From Mycobacterium uberis (GTDB taxonomy: Bacteria > Actinomycetota > Actinomycetes > Mycobacteriales > Mycobacteriaceae), in contig NZ_QAYL01000001.1 of assembly GCF_003408705.1 (NCBI RefSeq), forward strand, positions 62,001 through 126,000: 64,000 nt of DNA, given 5' to 3'. Under the pieces are notes generated by a model. The model was not told the origin of the DNA and searched no databases. It saw only the letters and a program-made list of their open reading frames with translations. A program made the position numbers and the translations under genes. This document shows, one piece after another, positions 1-10,502 of this stretch. The first letter of the stretch is position 1, and each line of letters begins with the position of its first letter.

Positions 1-3000
1 GATCACCCCGGGAATACACCGACACTGCCCGGTGTCCCGACTCATCAATGTCCGCCACGATCACCTGCACCCGCACCCCCGCACCCGGATGCAACACCAG
101 CGGTGCCGCCAGCACCAACTCTTCGATGACCGCACAACCGACCTCATCACCGGCACGAATCACCAACTCCACAAAACCCGCTCCAGGGAATAGCACGACC
201 CCGCCAATCACGTGATCGGCCAACCACGGCTGATCCACCAGCGACAACCTGCCGGTCAGCACCACCCCGCCAGAATCAGGCCGCTCCACCACCGCACCCA
301 ACAACGCATGTTCAGTCGCACCCAGGCCCAAACCGACCGTATTGGCAGGCCCATCGGCGCCCGGAGTTTCCCAAAACCGCCGTCGCTGAAACGCATAGGT
401 AGGCAACGTCACCCGTCGCCTACTCGAGCCGGCAAACAACGCAGCCCAATCCACCGGCACACCTGTTGTGAATAACTGACCGGCAGCACCGAGAACCGAA
501 GCGAGTTCGGGCCGGTCTTTACCCAGCATCGACACCACCACCGCCTCAGCCGGAGCCAAGGACTGCTCAATAGAGCCAGTCAAACCACTGCCGGGGCCGG
601 CCTCAATGAAGTGCGTCGCCCCCAGGTTCTGCAAATGACGCGCACTGTCGGCAAAACGGACCGCCCGGCTTACGTGCTCTACCCAGTATTGCGGCAAACC
701 GAAATCAGGACCGGCCAACTCACCTGTCACGTTTGACACCAGCCCAATCTGGGGCTCGCACACCTCAACCTGAGCCGCGACGCACGCGAACTCCTCCAGC
801 ATCGGCTCCATCAACGACGAATGAAACGCATGCGAGACTGCCAGCTGATGTACCCGCCGGCCCTGCACGGCGAACTTATCCGCAATAACGCTCACCGCGG
901 TCTGCGCACCAGAAATCACCACTGATTCGGGCGCGTTGATTGCAGCGATCCCGACACCCTCACCTAGTAGCGGCATCACCTCGTCTTCCGAGGCAGCCAC
1001 CGCCCACATCGCGCCGCCTGCCGGCAACGCCTGCATCAACCTTCCTCGCGCCACCACCAGCATTGCCGCGTCGGCAAGCGTCAATACCCCAGCCGCGTAA
1101 GTCGCCGACAACTCCCCAACAGAGTGTCCCATCACAAAATCCGGACGCACACCCCAGTGCTGCAACACCGCGAATGACGCCACCTCGACCGCGAACAACG
1201 CCGGCTGAGCAAACTCAGTACTGTCAAGCAACCCCACGTCAGCACCCCAGACGACATCACGCAACGGCAACCGCAGATGCTGATCCAACTCACCGGTCAC
1301 CGTATCGAACGCCTCAGCAAACACTGGCAACTTGCTGTATAACTCGCGCCCCATCCCGATACGCTGCGCACCTTGCCCGGGAAATACGACCACCGTCTTA
1401 CCCACCGACGCTGCTTGACCAATAGTCAGGCCAGCGCCCGGCTCGCCCGCTGCAAGCCCAGCTAACCCCGCTATTAGTTGCTCACGGCTATCGCCAATAA
1501 CCACCGCTCGATGCTCAAACACCGATCGACTCGCCAACGCACATCCCACATCGACCGGATCCAACTCCGGATCAGCTTGTACATAGGACGTCAATCGACT
1601 AGCCTGCGCCATCAACGCCTCAGCCGATCTACCCGAAACCACCCAGGGCACCACCGACAACCGCGGCTGGTCCCCGGTGATGTCGCTTACCTCAGCCGGA
1701 GCCGGGGCCTCTTCTAAGATAACATGCGCGTTGGTACCACTGATCCCAAATGAAGACACCCCCGCCCGGCGCGGACGCCCTTGCACCGGCCAATCCCGAG
1801 CCTCGGTCAACACCGACACCGCACCGGTAGTCCAATCCACCCGCGGGGACGGTTCATCCACATGCAGCGTCGCCGGCATCACCTGGTGACGCATCGCTTG
1901 CACCATCTTAATTACCCCGGCCACCCCCGCAGCGGCCTGGGTGTGACCCATGTTCGACTTGATCGAGCCCACCCACAACGGCTGGTCGGCCGGACGCTCC
2001 TGCCCATAGGTGGCCAGCAATGCCTGCGCTTCAATAGGATCACCCAACGTGGTGGCGGTCCCGTGTGCCTCGACCACATCCACGTCAGCCGAGGAAAGCC
2101 CTGCGCTGGTTAACGCGGCCTGGATTACCCGCTGCTGGGCAAGCCCGTTGGGTGCGGTCAACCCATTGGACGCCCCATCCTGGTTGACCGCGCTGCCACG
2201 CACCACCGCCAACACCGTATGGCCCAATCGTTTTGCGTCCGAAAGCCGTTCGAGCACGACCACCCCGGCACCCTCACCCCAGCCGGTCCCGTCGGCCGCT
2301 CCCGCAAACGCTTTACAACGCCCATCAGCGGCCAACCCCCGCTGCCGACTGAAACCCACGAAAATTGACGGCAACCCCATCACCGTCACCCCACCGGCCA
2401 ACGCCAAATGGCACTCGCCTGAACGCAACGACGACATCGCCCAATGGATCGCTACCAATGACGACGAACACGCCGTATCCACCGATACCGCCGGGCCCTC
2501 CAGCCCCAACACATACGACACACGCCCCGAGGCCACACTCACTGCGGTACCGGTCAACCCGTAACCCTGCAGACCCCCGGTGTCCTTGCTGCCGTAACTC
2601 GGCGCGAAAATCCCAGTAAACACCCCAGTCGCGGACCCGCGTAACGACAACGGGTCAATCCCCGCGTGCTCCAACGCCTCCCAGGAAACCTCCAGTATCA
2701 ACCGTTGCTGAGGATCCATCGCCAACACCTCGCTGGGGGCGATACCAAAGAACCCGGCGTCAAAGCCGGCCGCATCATCTAGAAATGCGCCCCACCGCGT
2801 GTAAGTCTTGCCCTCCGCATCTGGATCTGGATCGAACAGCCCATCGACGTCCCAACCTCGGTCCGTCGGAAACTCCGACACGACATCACGAGCCTCCGAA
2901 ACGACATCCCACAGCCTGTCTGGGCTATCCACGCCGCCTGGGAACCTACACCCGATCCCAACAACCGCCACCGGTTCAGTTGCACGGTATTCATATTCCC

Positions 3001-3100
3001 GTAACCGGGCGCGTGTTTCATCAAGTTCGACAGCAACCTTTTTGAGATAGCGGACGAGCTTTTCGCTCTGCTGGTCGGCGCCTTCAACGCTCGCAGTCAT
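1..3100 (-). CDS. pks15/1: Polyketide synthase Pks15/1, N-terminal part (runs off the window)
   Basis: Type I polyketide synthase that extends p-hydroxybenzoate with malonyl units to p-hydroxyphenylalkanoates for phenolphthiocerol. Translation from the ATG at 3100 gives about 1033 residues before the window ends. A short N-terminal docking-like segment is followed by a ketosynthase (DTACSSS, Cys211), then an acyltransferase (GHSVGEL, Ser660), then the start of a dehydratase with a DHVIGG...PG motif near the edge. The start is supported by a GAGGAG box 9-14 bases upstream. The KS and AT are in one uninterrupted frame, as in PGL-producing strains; from memory many M. tuberculosis strains carry a frameshift splitting pks15 and pks1. 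It lies 22 bp downstream of fadD22, probably in one transcript. The C-terminal ketoreductase, enoyl reductase and ACP are not visible here. Confidence 0.95.
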   Translation of the reverse strand, partial: MTASVEGADQQSEKLVRYLKKVAVELDETRARLREYEYRATEPVAVVGIGCRFPGGVDSPDRLWDVVSEARDVVSEFPTDRGWDVDGLFDPDPDAEGKTYTRWGAFLDDAAGFDAGFFGIAPSEVLAMDPQQRLILEVSWEALEHAGIDPLSLRGSATGVFTGIFAPSYGSKDTGGLQGYGLTGTAVSVASGRVSYVLGLEGPAVSVDTACSSSLVAIHWAMSSLRSGECHLALAGGVTVMGLPSIFVGFSRQRGLAADGRCKAFAGAADGTGWGEGAGVVVLERLSDAKRLGHTVLAVVRGSAVNQDGASNGLTAPNGLAQQRVIQAALTSAGLSSADVDVVEAHGTATTLGDPIEAQALLATYGQERPADQPLWVGSIKSNMGHTQAAAGVAGVIKMVQAMRHQVMPATLHVDEPSPRVDWTTGAVSVLTEARDWPVQGRPRRAGVSSFGISGTNAHVILEEAPAPAEVSDITGDQPRLSVVPWVVSGRSAEALMAQASRLTSYVQADPELDPVDVGCALASRSVFEHRAVVIGDSREQLIAGLAGLAAGEPGAGLTIGQAASVGKTVVVFPGQGAQRIGMGRELYSKLPVFAEAFDTVTGELDQHLRLPLRDVVWGADVGLLDSTEFAQPALFAVEVASFAVLQHWGVRPDFVMGHSVGELSATYAAGVLTLADAAMLVVARGRLMQALPAGGAMWAVAASEDEVMPLLGEGVGIAAINAPESVVISGAQTAVSVIADKFAVQGRRVHQLAVSHAFHSSLMEPMLEEFACVAAQVEVCEPQIGLVSNVTGELAGPDFGLPQYWVEHVSRAVRFADSARHLQNLGATHFIEAGPGSGLTGSIEQSLAPAEAVVVSMLGKDRPELASVLGAAGQLFTTGVPVDWAALFAGSSRRRVTLPTYAFQRRRFWETPGADGPANTVGLGLGATEHALLGAVVERPDSGGVVLTGRLSLVDQPWLADHVIGGVVLFPGAGFVELVIRAGDEVGCAVIEELVLAAPLVLHPGAGVRVQVIVADIDESGHRAVSVYSRGD

Positions 3101-3122
3101 GGTCAATTACCACTCCTCATCA

Positions 3123-5240
3123 TTACTCGCAAAACTCAGAATCGATTAGCTGGAAAATCTCGTCGGGAGTCGAGGCAGCCTGGATCCGTTGGCTCAAGCC
3201 AGCTTCACCGGCAGCGATGGTCCCCAGCAGGACACGTAAACGGTCTGCCACGCGCTGCTTCTCGCTGTCCGTAATCGCCGCCACCATTTCTTCGACCTTC
3301 TTCAGCTCCTCATCGATCGGTGAGAAGCCTTTCGCGCCAGCATTCGCGGTAACGGGCGTCCCCGGCTGTCTCTGTCCGCCCGACAGTTCAGCCTCCAAAT
3401 ATCGGGATAACCCCGATATCGAGCCGTAATCCCACCCGACCGTTTCAGGCAACCGCAGACCAGTAACTGCCGCCAATCGATTGCACAATGTGACTGTCAT
3501 TTGTGAGTCGAAACCCAGCTCCGAAAAGGCAAGATCCCGATTTATCAATCCGGGATCCGATTCACCCAACATCCTAGCGGCCTCCGCACAGACAGCCTCG
3601 ACTACCAGCCGTTCACGTTCTTGCTGCAACGCGTACAACCGCTGCTTGAACGTTGCTGCGCCGGCATTTCCCACAGCAACCTGCGTGTTCGACACCGGCC
3701 GACTTTTAAGCTGTGCGTTCGCGTCAGATCGAGGCTCGGTCAACGAAAGTTCCCAAATCGGTTTCGTTGGACTCTCCTTGCGAAGCGCATTACGTAACAA
3801 CTTACCGTTCGCAGTTCTTGGGAGCCGTTCAACAATAGCAAATCTATGTGGCACCTTGAATGCAGACAGTTGGGAAAGCAATCGCCGATGGACGTCTCGC
3901 ACATCTGATTCATCAATAAACGCGCCACTCGCTGGCACCAGAAACGCCTGCAGCGTGGACGCTCCGGTGGATTCCTTTACTCCAACAACTGCAGCCTCCG
4001 CCACGGCGTCAACCTCACTAATGAGCCGCTCAACCTCCCGCGGATTAACGTTGACGCCTCCGACAATTTCCATGTCATCTGCACGGCAACCGTACGTAAC
4101 CCACCCGTCACCGTCGATACATACCCTATCCCGTGTGTTGAGCCAACCCTCATTTTCCAGGAGTGAATCAAAACTATTCCAATAGGTCTGTGCAACCGAT
4201 GGTCCACGAACCCACAGATCCCCCTCCACTCCAAGACCAGCAGTTGCTCCATCCGGCGCCACAACACGAATCTCGTAGGGCGAAAGTACCCTTCCTAGAG
4301 TCCCCACACGCCATTCGTCAACGCTATTTGATACGAATGTCTGGCCAACCTCTGTAGATCCAATTCCGTCCAGAATAGGTATACCACCAAAGAATTCCAT
4401 GAGCCGCTCAGCAAGCCTCAGTTCAAGGGCTTCTCCTGCTGATACCACACAGCGCAAGGAACGGAAGGAATCTGGAGAACATGTGTCGACAACTCTTGCA
4501 AAGAAACTCGGCACACCATAAAGTATCGATGGCTCGTACCGCGCACTCAGTGTGGCAGCAGATTCTGCATTGACCAGCACCGGACTGATGACAGCTGACC
4601 CACCTGTCGCGAGCGGAAACCAGACCGAATTACCTAGGCCGTACGCAAAATACATGCGTGCGCTACATAGCACGATATCTTGGGGAGTGAGTCGCAACGC
4701 TTGACGACACATCGCTTCGACGAACGTGAATGGATCAGCGTGCCGATGGATCGCCGCCTTCGGTGGACCCGTAGTACCGGATGTGTACATAGCGTACGCA
4801 ATTGCATTACCACTCACCGGTTCGTAGTCGCTCGGCTCAACTTGGGTTGCATCGGACAACAGTTCAGCGGCTTCGACCACATTCGACGGCTGAAATCGAT
4901 CGCGGAGCGGACCTGTTGTGATAACAAGCGCCGTTTTGGTGTCGCGCTCAGCAAACGCGTGGTCTTCGCAATGCAGTTCTGGATTAACCAGAAACGCCAC
5001 GATCCCGCGAGCCAGGCACGCCAGCAATAGCTGGACTAGATCCGGCGAATCGGGGAGACACAGCAGGACGCGATCTCCTGCCGAAAGGTCACGGTTTCTC
5101 AGTACTTCTCCAAGACGTATCGCACCGTCATGGATTTGGCCGTGAGTCACGACCTCCGGCGCATAATAGGCAGGCTTGTCGTACCACCCCGCTTCTGCTG
5201 CCTGGTAAGCGAGCAGTGCTGCCAGATTCTCATGCCGCAT
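3123..5240 (-). CDS. fadD22: p-Hydroxybenzoyl-AMP ligase / carrier protein FadD22
   Basis: Activates p-hydroxybenzoic acid as the adenylate and loads it on its own carrier domain, priming Pks15/1 for PGL synthesis. The 705-residue product has an AMP-binding domain ([10 protein letters not shown], residues 152-161; GIGSTEVGQ further on) and a C-terminal acyl carrier domain with the phosphopantetheine serine in ELGFDSQ (Ser579). Length and both domains match M. tuberculosis FadD22 (Rv2948c, also 705 residues as I recall). It sits 138 bp downstream of the chorismate lyase gene that makes its substrate and 22 bp upstream of pks15/1. No strong ribosome binding site is seen before the ATG at 5240, but homology starts right there. 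No damage is seen. Confidence 0.96.
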   Translation of the reverse strand: MRHENLAALLAYQAAEAGWYDKPAYYAPEVVTHGQIHDGAIRLGEVLRNRDLSAGDRVLLCLPDSPDLVQLLLACLARGIVAFLVNPELHCEDHAFAERDTKTALVITTGPLRDRFQPSNVVEAAELLSDATQVEPSDYEPVSGNAIAYAMYTSGTTGPPKAAIHRHADPFTFVEAMCRQALRLTPQDIVLCSARMYFAYGLGNSVWFPLATGGSAVISPVLVNAESAATLSARYEPSILYGVPSFFARVVDTCSPDSFRSLRCVVSAGEALELRLAERLMEFFGGIPILDGIGSTEVGQTFVSNSVDEWRVGTLGRVLSPYEIRVVAPDGATAGLGVEGDLWVRGPSVAQTYWNSFDSLLENEGWLNTRDRVCIDGDGWVTYGCRADDMEIVGGVNVNPREVERLISEVDAVAEAAVVGVKESTGASTLQAFLVPASGAFIDESDVRDVHRRLLSQLSAFKVPHRFAIVERLPRTANGKLLRNALRKESPTKPIWELSLTEPRSDANAQLKSRPVSNTQVAVGNAGAATFKQRLYALQQERERLVVEAVCAEAARMLGESDPGLINRDLAFSELGFDSQMTVTLCNRLAAVTGLRLPETVGWDYGSISGLSRYLEAELSGGQRQPGTPVTANAGAKGFSPIDEELKKVEEMVAAITDSEKQRVADRLRVLLGTIAAGEAGLSQRIQAASTPDEIFQLIDSEFCE

Positions 5241-5378
5241 TATTGGACGACCGTCCTAGCCCGCCATAAGTTGATATCCTTGTTAACTTGGCAATCGAAC
5301 AAACATCTGCTTGGCGACGCTATACGCAAAGCGCTGTCAGTCCACAGACTCGAAGACTGCGACCTGACATTGTAAACA

Positions 5379-6011
5379 CTAGAGACTTTTGAGGACTCGA
5401 CTATGAAGGACAAAACGATCTCCACTCCTGGTGTCGATGTCGTTTGAATACCGGCAACGATCGGGCTCTTCACGGGGAGCATCTTGAAATACACTTCGAA
5501 GAAAATATTCGGTGGTAATAATGACCGGTCGACCTCCGGCAATGAGTCGATACCGGCGGCCGACAATTCTCTCTAGCGAATTTTTATATCCATTATCTAC
5601 AAGCCAACATGGCAAATCTCCGATCCAGACCTTAGCATCCTCCTTATAGGTCTCGATGCAGCTCGCCGCCATAACCTCACCAATAGGACGGTGCGTCTTT
5701 GTCAAAGACTCCGTAATGGCAGGAGGCAATAAATCAACAGCAATCAACGATTCAGCAGCTACGAATACTATTCCTGATCTACGACCTTTAAGCAAGATAT
5801 TACGCTGAAGTACCTGGCCAATTTCTGAATCATCTAATTCAGGTATTTTCGGTACCGTATCGAGAATTTTCTGGTTGATAATATCGACAACTATGCTTTC
5901 GTTAGCCATCACGCTAAGCACCCGCGTGAGGGTGCCGTTCGTTGCGACAAGGATCCGAAGATCACGATCGAACTTTCGGATTTCCTCCTTAGACAAAGCA
6001 CTATTGGTCAT
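5379..6011 (-). CDS. Chorismate pyruvate-lyase (Rv2949c type)
   Basis: Converts chorismate to p-hydroxybenzoate plus pyruvate, the first committed step of PGL and p-HBAD synthesis; soluble cytoplasmic enzyme. The 210-residue protein matches Rv2949c along its length, including the NGTLTRVLS start region, the LLPPAITESL segment and the IGEVMAAS segment typical of this family. The ATG at 6011 overlaps the fadD29 stop by four bases (ATGA), suggesting translational coupling. The next gene, fadD22, uses its product. Assignment by family similarity is firm; activity is inferred. Confidence 0.93.
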   Translation of the reverse strand: MTNSALSKEEIRKFDRDLRILVATNGTLTRVLSVMANESIVVDIINQKILDTVPKIPELDDSEIGQVLQRNILLKGRRSGIVFVAAESLIAVDLLPPAITESLTKTHRPIGEVMAASCIETYKEDAKVWIGDLPCWLVDNGYKNSLERIVGRRYRLIAGGRPVIITTEYFLRSVFQDAPREEPDRCRYSNDIDTRSGDRFVLHSRVLKSL

Positions 6012-7918
6012 ATCTCATCCCGGGATAAAGTAGACAGCCCACATACGCGTACGGTCATACCGTAACCGTCCAGGCGGTTGAACTCGTGGTTTAGATAACG
6101 CTCAACGCAGGCTGCACGTCGAACCTTGCCGCTGGTGGTGACGGGAATTGAACCCGGCGCCACCATAACGACGTCCGCGACGCGTACCCGATGCAATTTG
6201 GATATCACGGAGGTGACCTCACGTTTGACCGTGCGGAGCTTGTCCATCACATCACCATCCGCATGACCCCACTTCATCAGCTCGATGATGGTTACCAACT
6301 TCTCAGTGCACTCATCCGGCACGACTATCGCCACGACCCGACCACCCGTAATTTCCTGGATCGTCGCCTCGATGTCATCCGGATAGTGATTTGTCCCATC
6401 CACGACCAGGAGATCCTTGATACGGCCTGTGATGAACAGTTCACCTTCAAAAATGACACCGAGATCTCCAGTCCGCAACCACGGACCGTCTGATGTGCCG
6501 GGCGAGGGATTGACAAGCTGACCACCGAACGTCCGCGCAGTGTTTTCGGAGTTACGCCAATAACCACTGGCGACGTTGTCCCCCTGCACCCAGATTTCCC
6601 CTACAGTCCCCTCCGGGACCTCAATCCTGGTATCGGGGTCAACGATCCGTAGTATCGATGCCCGCGGCGGGCCATAACTGACCAAGTTGGCGCCATCGCC
6701 GACAGCGCTGTTACTACGCTTCGCTTTACCAGCAGACAAGTGCCCGTAGTCGAAACAGACGCTTTTAGGTGGCCGTCCTGGCCCGGCCGTGGCCACGTAC
6801 ACCGTTGCCTCGGCAAGTCCATATGACGGTCGGATTGCTGTCTCGTTGAGGTTGAAGCGGGCAAACCAGTCGGTGAAACGCTGAAGCGTCGTGACATTTA
6901 CACGTTCGGCACCTGTGGCGATCGCCCGCACGTGCCCGAGATCAAGTCCGGCCATATCGTCATCCGACGTTCTGCGCACCGCTAATTCAAAACCGAAATT
7001 CGGTGCACAGGAAATCTGTCCAAAATATTTGCCCAGTAATTGCATCCAGCGAGCCGGACGTTGCAAAAATGCCATCGGACTTAGCAACACTGCGGTGTCT
7101 TGATTGACCATCGGTAGAATGACGCCCAGGATCAACCCCATATCGTGGTAGAACGGCAGCCATGAAACAGCAGTTGACGGAACCTTCTCTACATCCCCCA
7201 AATAATCAGACATTAGCTGCACACAGTTGGTAATGACGTTTTTGTGCGAAACAATAACGCCAGCAGGGGTACGAGTAGACCCCGATGTGTACTGCAGATA
7301 GGCCGTGCTCGAACGCACATACCGACTCGCATCGCACTCTCGCGTAGAGTCCAGGTCCAGCGCGTCCACCGCCACAACGACCGGCACAGGACTCTGCGCA
7401 GAGCGCGCATGTGTCGCATATTTTGCGACCTCAGCGGCTGTCGCCGAGGTCGTAATAATGACGCTGGGCAAGGAATCCAGCAATGTTGCAGAAATTCGCT
7501 CGTCATGAATGCCGAATTGGGGCACTGGAAGAGGAACAGCAATGAGACCAGCCTGCAGCACCCCCATAAAAGCAACGATGTATTCGAGCCCCTGCGGGGC
7601 CAAGATCGCAACCCTATCGCCATCCGACGCGTAGATCCTGAGCTCGTCCGCCACAATCATCGAACGTCGATAGACCTGCCACCAAGTGAGAGTTTCGGTA
7701 AATCCCGCTGGATCCACGTCATAGTCGATGAACTTGTACGCAGCGCGATTGGGGAACTGGCTGGCTGCTTTCTGCAACAGATCAGTGAGCGTCACCTCGC
7801 TCATCGCGAATCGCATTACAGTCCCGTTGACCAGTTGTCCCGTTTGTTGCTTAGCCGTGCCCTGCGTAGGTTGCGTCGCCTCCTCACCCCCAACGCGAAA
7901 TGATAAGTCCGTTTTCAT
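6008..7918 (-). CDS. fadD29: Fatty-acyl-AMP ligase FadD29
   Basis: Activates p-hydroxyphenylalkanoates made by Pks15/1 as adenylates and hands them to the PpsA-E synthases for phenolphthiocerol formation. The 636-residue product carries [12 protein letters not shown] (residues 209-220), the ligase core motif of the FAAL branch, and a C-terminal segment ending in TTSGKVRR. The start at 7918 was chosen because an AAGGATC box lies just upstream and because similarity to M. tuberculosis FadD29 (about 619 residues) begins at MKT; the open frame continues 40 codons further upstream without support. The C-terminus runs about 17 residues past the M. tuberculosis end and creates the 4-base overlap with the chorismate lyase gene. 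First gene of the probable fadD29-lyase-fadD22-pks15/1 operon. Confidence 0.94.
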   Translation of the reverse strand: MKTDLSFRVGGEEATQPTQGTAKQQTGQLVNGTVMRFAMSEVTLTDLLQKAASQFPNRAAYKFIDYDVDPAGFTETLTWWQVYRRSMIVADELRIYASDGDRVAILAPQGLEYIVAFMGVLQAGLIAVPLPVPQFGIHDERISATLLDSLPSVIITTSATAAEVAKYATHARSAQSPVPVVVAVDALDLDSTRECDASRYVRSSTAYLQYTSGSTRTPAGVIVSHKNVITNCVQLMSDYLGDVEKVPSTAVSWLPFYHDMGLILGVILPMVNQDTAVLLSPMAFLQRPARWMQLLGKYFGQISCAPNFGFELAVRRTSDDDMAGLDLGHVRAIATGAERVNVTTLQRFTDWFARFNLNETAIRPSYGLAEATVYVATAGPGRPPKSVCFDYGHLSAGKAKRSNSAVGDGANLVSYGPPRASILRIVDPDTRIEVPEGTVGEIWVQGDNVASGYWRNSENTARTFGGQLVNPSPGTSDGPWLRTGDLGVIFEGELFITGRIKDLLVVDGTNHYPDDIEATIQEITGGRVVAIVVPDECTEKLVTIIELMKWGHADGDVMDKLRTVKREVTSVISKLHRVRVADVVMVAPGSIPVTTSGKVRRAACVERYLNHEFNRLDGYGMTVRVCGLSTLSRDEI

Positions 7919-8070
7919 GATGATCCTTCGGCTATTGACGGCAATAGAATTACGACTGTTTCGCTGCCGTGTCCTCGAATCCGAGTCGACGCATAGACGA
8001 TTCGTATCTCGCCCGGGCCCACCACGCGAAATCGACAAGGCCCTAGGATATCAGGTTAAGGCTGCGCTTC

Positions 8071-8140
8071 TTGTCGAAAAAATTAAACTCTATATATCCT
8101 GTTGTCGAAAAAATTAAACTCTATATATCCTATATATCCT
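8071..8140. repeat. 31-bp tandem repeat (about two copies) with a trailing partial unit
   Basis: A 31-base unit beginning ttgtcgaaaaaattaaactc starts at 8071 and again at 8102, and its tatatatcct tail is repeated once more at 8131-8140. The block is very AT-rich compared with its surroundings. It lies about 150 bp upstream of the fadD29 start, so it may sit in or near the promoter of the PGL loading operon. Copy number could vary between isolates. Confidence 0.9.
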
Positions 8141-8713
8141 GCGCAGCGTCAGCGCTGACAGGACCTGTAGGTTTGCGCGATGCAGGACTTGGGTACAGCT
8201 TAGTCTATCCTAGCAATCTGGCTTTCAAGGTCAATCTGTTGATCGCACCAAAGACCAAGTGGCGTCTACACTGACACCCTTTCGCTCCGGTCTTGAGGCT
8301 TATTCTGGCGGAACACGCGTCACGAGACAAGTCATGGTGCCAAAATCGTGATTGGCAAGTCCACACGGTACTGTGTGTCCTGCACTCGCACGAATCGCAG
8401 CAAATCCGTTGCGGCAGGGGACAATGGGTCCTTGCCTGCCGTTAACCACTCGCCCAACAGAAGTGACCAAGCTCATAACCTCGTCAGGTCGGAGCAAACG
8501 CTTACCAACGCAAGTACTCATAGGCCAGTTACCCAATAGATTTGGTCTCCTGACCCTGACTAGACTGTAATTACGAACGTCGAAGTCTTATGCTATCCTT
8601 GAAAAGAAAAGGTTTCACATTTAGGCTCGGGAAAGCGAAACTGCTTGTCCTGGCTTCAATTGCTGCACCAACAACTAGATTGGATCGCCAGCGTTTTCTG
8701 ATAGTGACGTAAG
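8141..8713. other. Non-coding stretch upstream of the fadD29 operon
   Basis: Apart from the repeat just before it, I recognise no gene here. Open frames of 60-78 codons occur on both strands near 8300-8570, but none resembles a known family or has a convincing ribosome binding site. It lies downstream of the dead ketoreductase gene and probably holds the fadD29 promoter. Confidence 0.5.
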
Positions 8714-9660
8714 TCACGACTTCTTGAGTCTGCGAGGTACTTTTAGATATCTGGCAGAAGTGCCTAAAACAATTTTACACAAGCTGAGGTTAACCAAACT
8801 GCCAGTTGCTAACGACCGGATATTTTAAGTCGTTATTGCACCATTTCACTACTTGATCGATGATTTCGTCGGAAGTCCTAATCAAAAGAAATTTTTACAT
8901 AATCACGGCTGGGATTTCAGCCGCATACGATCAAACCGTTTCCTCATCTATGATCTCTGGTTTGTGGAATGATGTCCTGAACGCCCGCGAAATCGGCTTC
9001 TAATTGTATGCTCAACACTATGATATTCCTGGGCTTCCCAGATACTCCGAGCGCATTTATTTTTACGAGGACAGAATCCAATCCATGTCATCGCGAGTCC
9101 GACCTGTTAGTATGCCACACACTGCCGCAGGGGTAATCTATGATTGGGTCATGGTTTAGCGTCGGACACCGACGGTACACACGGCTTCGAATGTACGGCT
9201 GTATTCGGTTAAGACGAATCAAAACAATCGGAATCTAAGCATCGTACCCGTAGCATCGCGTGGCCCGCAGTATCCACGGACTGTGTGCCACGTCCCAGAT
9301 TTAGTGCTATTTTCCTGGTATAGCGGTAAGGTCACACAAGGCATTATGCAGGGGAAAGAATGGGGATTCGCGCGAAACCAACTCCCCGCTTGAATCCCAC
9401 AATGCGCGAGTGATAACCGACACTTCTTCAAACCGCGCAACCGAGTTTGCGTATTTTACGCCGTAAGGCTCGTTGACTTCACACTCCCCCACGCTGATAC
9501 CAAGCATGGCTTTGTCTTGGGTAAGTAAATGCAGAGTCGCGGTGGTTTGAGCTTTTCTCATTGCCCTCATTGTGCGCCGCCGACCTAGATGTTATGCCGG
9601 TGACACTACCACAGTTGCAGCTGTCTCCTACGCTCGGACATCCCGGCAACACGTGCCATA
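8714..9660 (-). pseudogene. Phthiodiolone/phenolphthiodiolone ketoreductase (Rv2951c) fossil
   Basis: Remnant of the F420-type (luciferase-like) reductase that reduces the keto group of phthiodiolone lipids. The clearest piece is in one frame at 9570-9307: [18 protein letters not shown], then [22 protein letters not shown] and FPLHNAL, all matching the middle of Rv2951c. Further down the strand, across several frames, I read GPRDATGTML, ITPAAVCGILTGRTRDD, VQDIIPQT, SDEIIDQVVKW and finally RLKKS-stop at 8714, matching the C-terminus. Many stops and shifts interrupt it. The first 100 or so codons are not recognisable, and there is little room before the adjoining fossil, so part of the 5' end is probably deleted. 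Confidence 0.9.
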
Positions 9661-9699
9661 GGCAAGCGACCCAGAGTTTTTTGCCATATGCCATTGCCC

Positions 9700-10465
9700 A
9701 TGGCCTTTACTACGAACCCGTAGTTTTCTCATCCGCGCAGGCAGTACCTTAGACATACAAGTAGGGTTTGGAGGTTCTGGTATCCGTTCATTACGCGTGA
9801 GCTCAGTACCGGACGAAATTGGCTTCATCAACTGGACCGATTATAACCCTTATACAAGGGTTTGCTATTGCGAGGGAACTTACAAACCGAACTGGACTCA
9901 CATCAACCTGTACCACCATATGGCAACCCAGGCCGATGTGAGCGGCGAGCGAGTACTATGCGGTTCGTTTTGCGACCACAGCGGGAACAACAGCATATCT
10001 CACCCGCACCCTACATCTGACCTCCTTAAGTGACATCAGCTGTCTGTTTTGGACTTCACGCGAGGGCGATGCCGAAAACTTGCCCTTTGACGTGGTGCTC
10101 GATGTCGGAGCTTCGCACTGCTGCCCGAACTTTAGTTCTCGCATCGGGGTGGTTCGTGTGCTGCGGCCAGGGAGTATTCCCCTACGCTGACCTGCGCTCC
10201 GGCAATGCGGTCGCCGCATAGTATACCGATTTTGCTGCTTCTCCGCTGTAGCAACTGTCACAGAGAAAAATCAATGCCGAAGTACTGCGCAGCATTGCGA
10301 GCAATTCACAAAAGTCGCAAGACCTGGTCGATCGCCATCTGCCAATTTTCCTGCTCTTAGTGAGCCTCGAATTCATTGGCGTGCAAGGCACGCAGCTGGC
10401 CCCCTAATCTTGGAGTAGTGAGGCCCCTACTTATCGTGATGTATTACTTTAACTAAGGACTGAAG
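9700..10465 (+). pseudogene. Phthiotriol/phenolphthiotriol methyltransferase (Rv2952) fossil
   Basis: Remnant of the SAM-dependent enzyme that methylates the phthiotriol hydroxyl to give the methoxy group of phthiocerol A. Readable from ATG 9700 (MAFTTNP, then a stop) through [28 protein letters not shown] (9797 frame), [19 protein letters not shown] (near 10065-10110), VVRVLRPG, and [20 protein letters not shown] (near 10275), with a final TKD-stop at 10454-10465 exactly as in Rv2952. At least one early stop and several frameshifts interrupt the gene. It lies divergent to the ketoreductase fossil and 37 bp before the intact enoyl reductase gene, the same order as in M. tuberculosis. Confidence 0.92.
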
Positions 10466-10502
10466 CTGCATCAGTGTCTCGCGCTCAGGTAGTGTCGCTT
10501 GC

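Noticed and set aside
2010..2564. A 184-codon plus-strand frame within pks15/1
   Set aside because: Antisense shadow of the ketosynthase coding sequence, which is clearly real on the minus strand.
3481..4185. A 234-codon open frame antisense to fadD22
   Set aside because: It is a mirror of the fadD22 codon pattern; the translation is Ser/Arg/Thr-rich with no family and fadD22 on the other strand is a full-length match.
6964..7246. An internal disruption of fadD29
   Set aside because: The frame is continuous and all ligase motifs are in order.
8071..8140. Start of a CRISPR array
   Set aside because: Repeats are directly adjacent without spacers and only two copies exist.
8300..8570. Short frames on both strands upstream of the fadD29 operon
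   Set aside because: No ribosome binding site, no family and mutual overlap; treated as non-coding.
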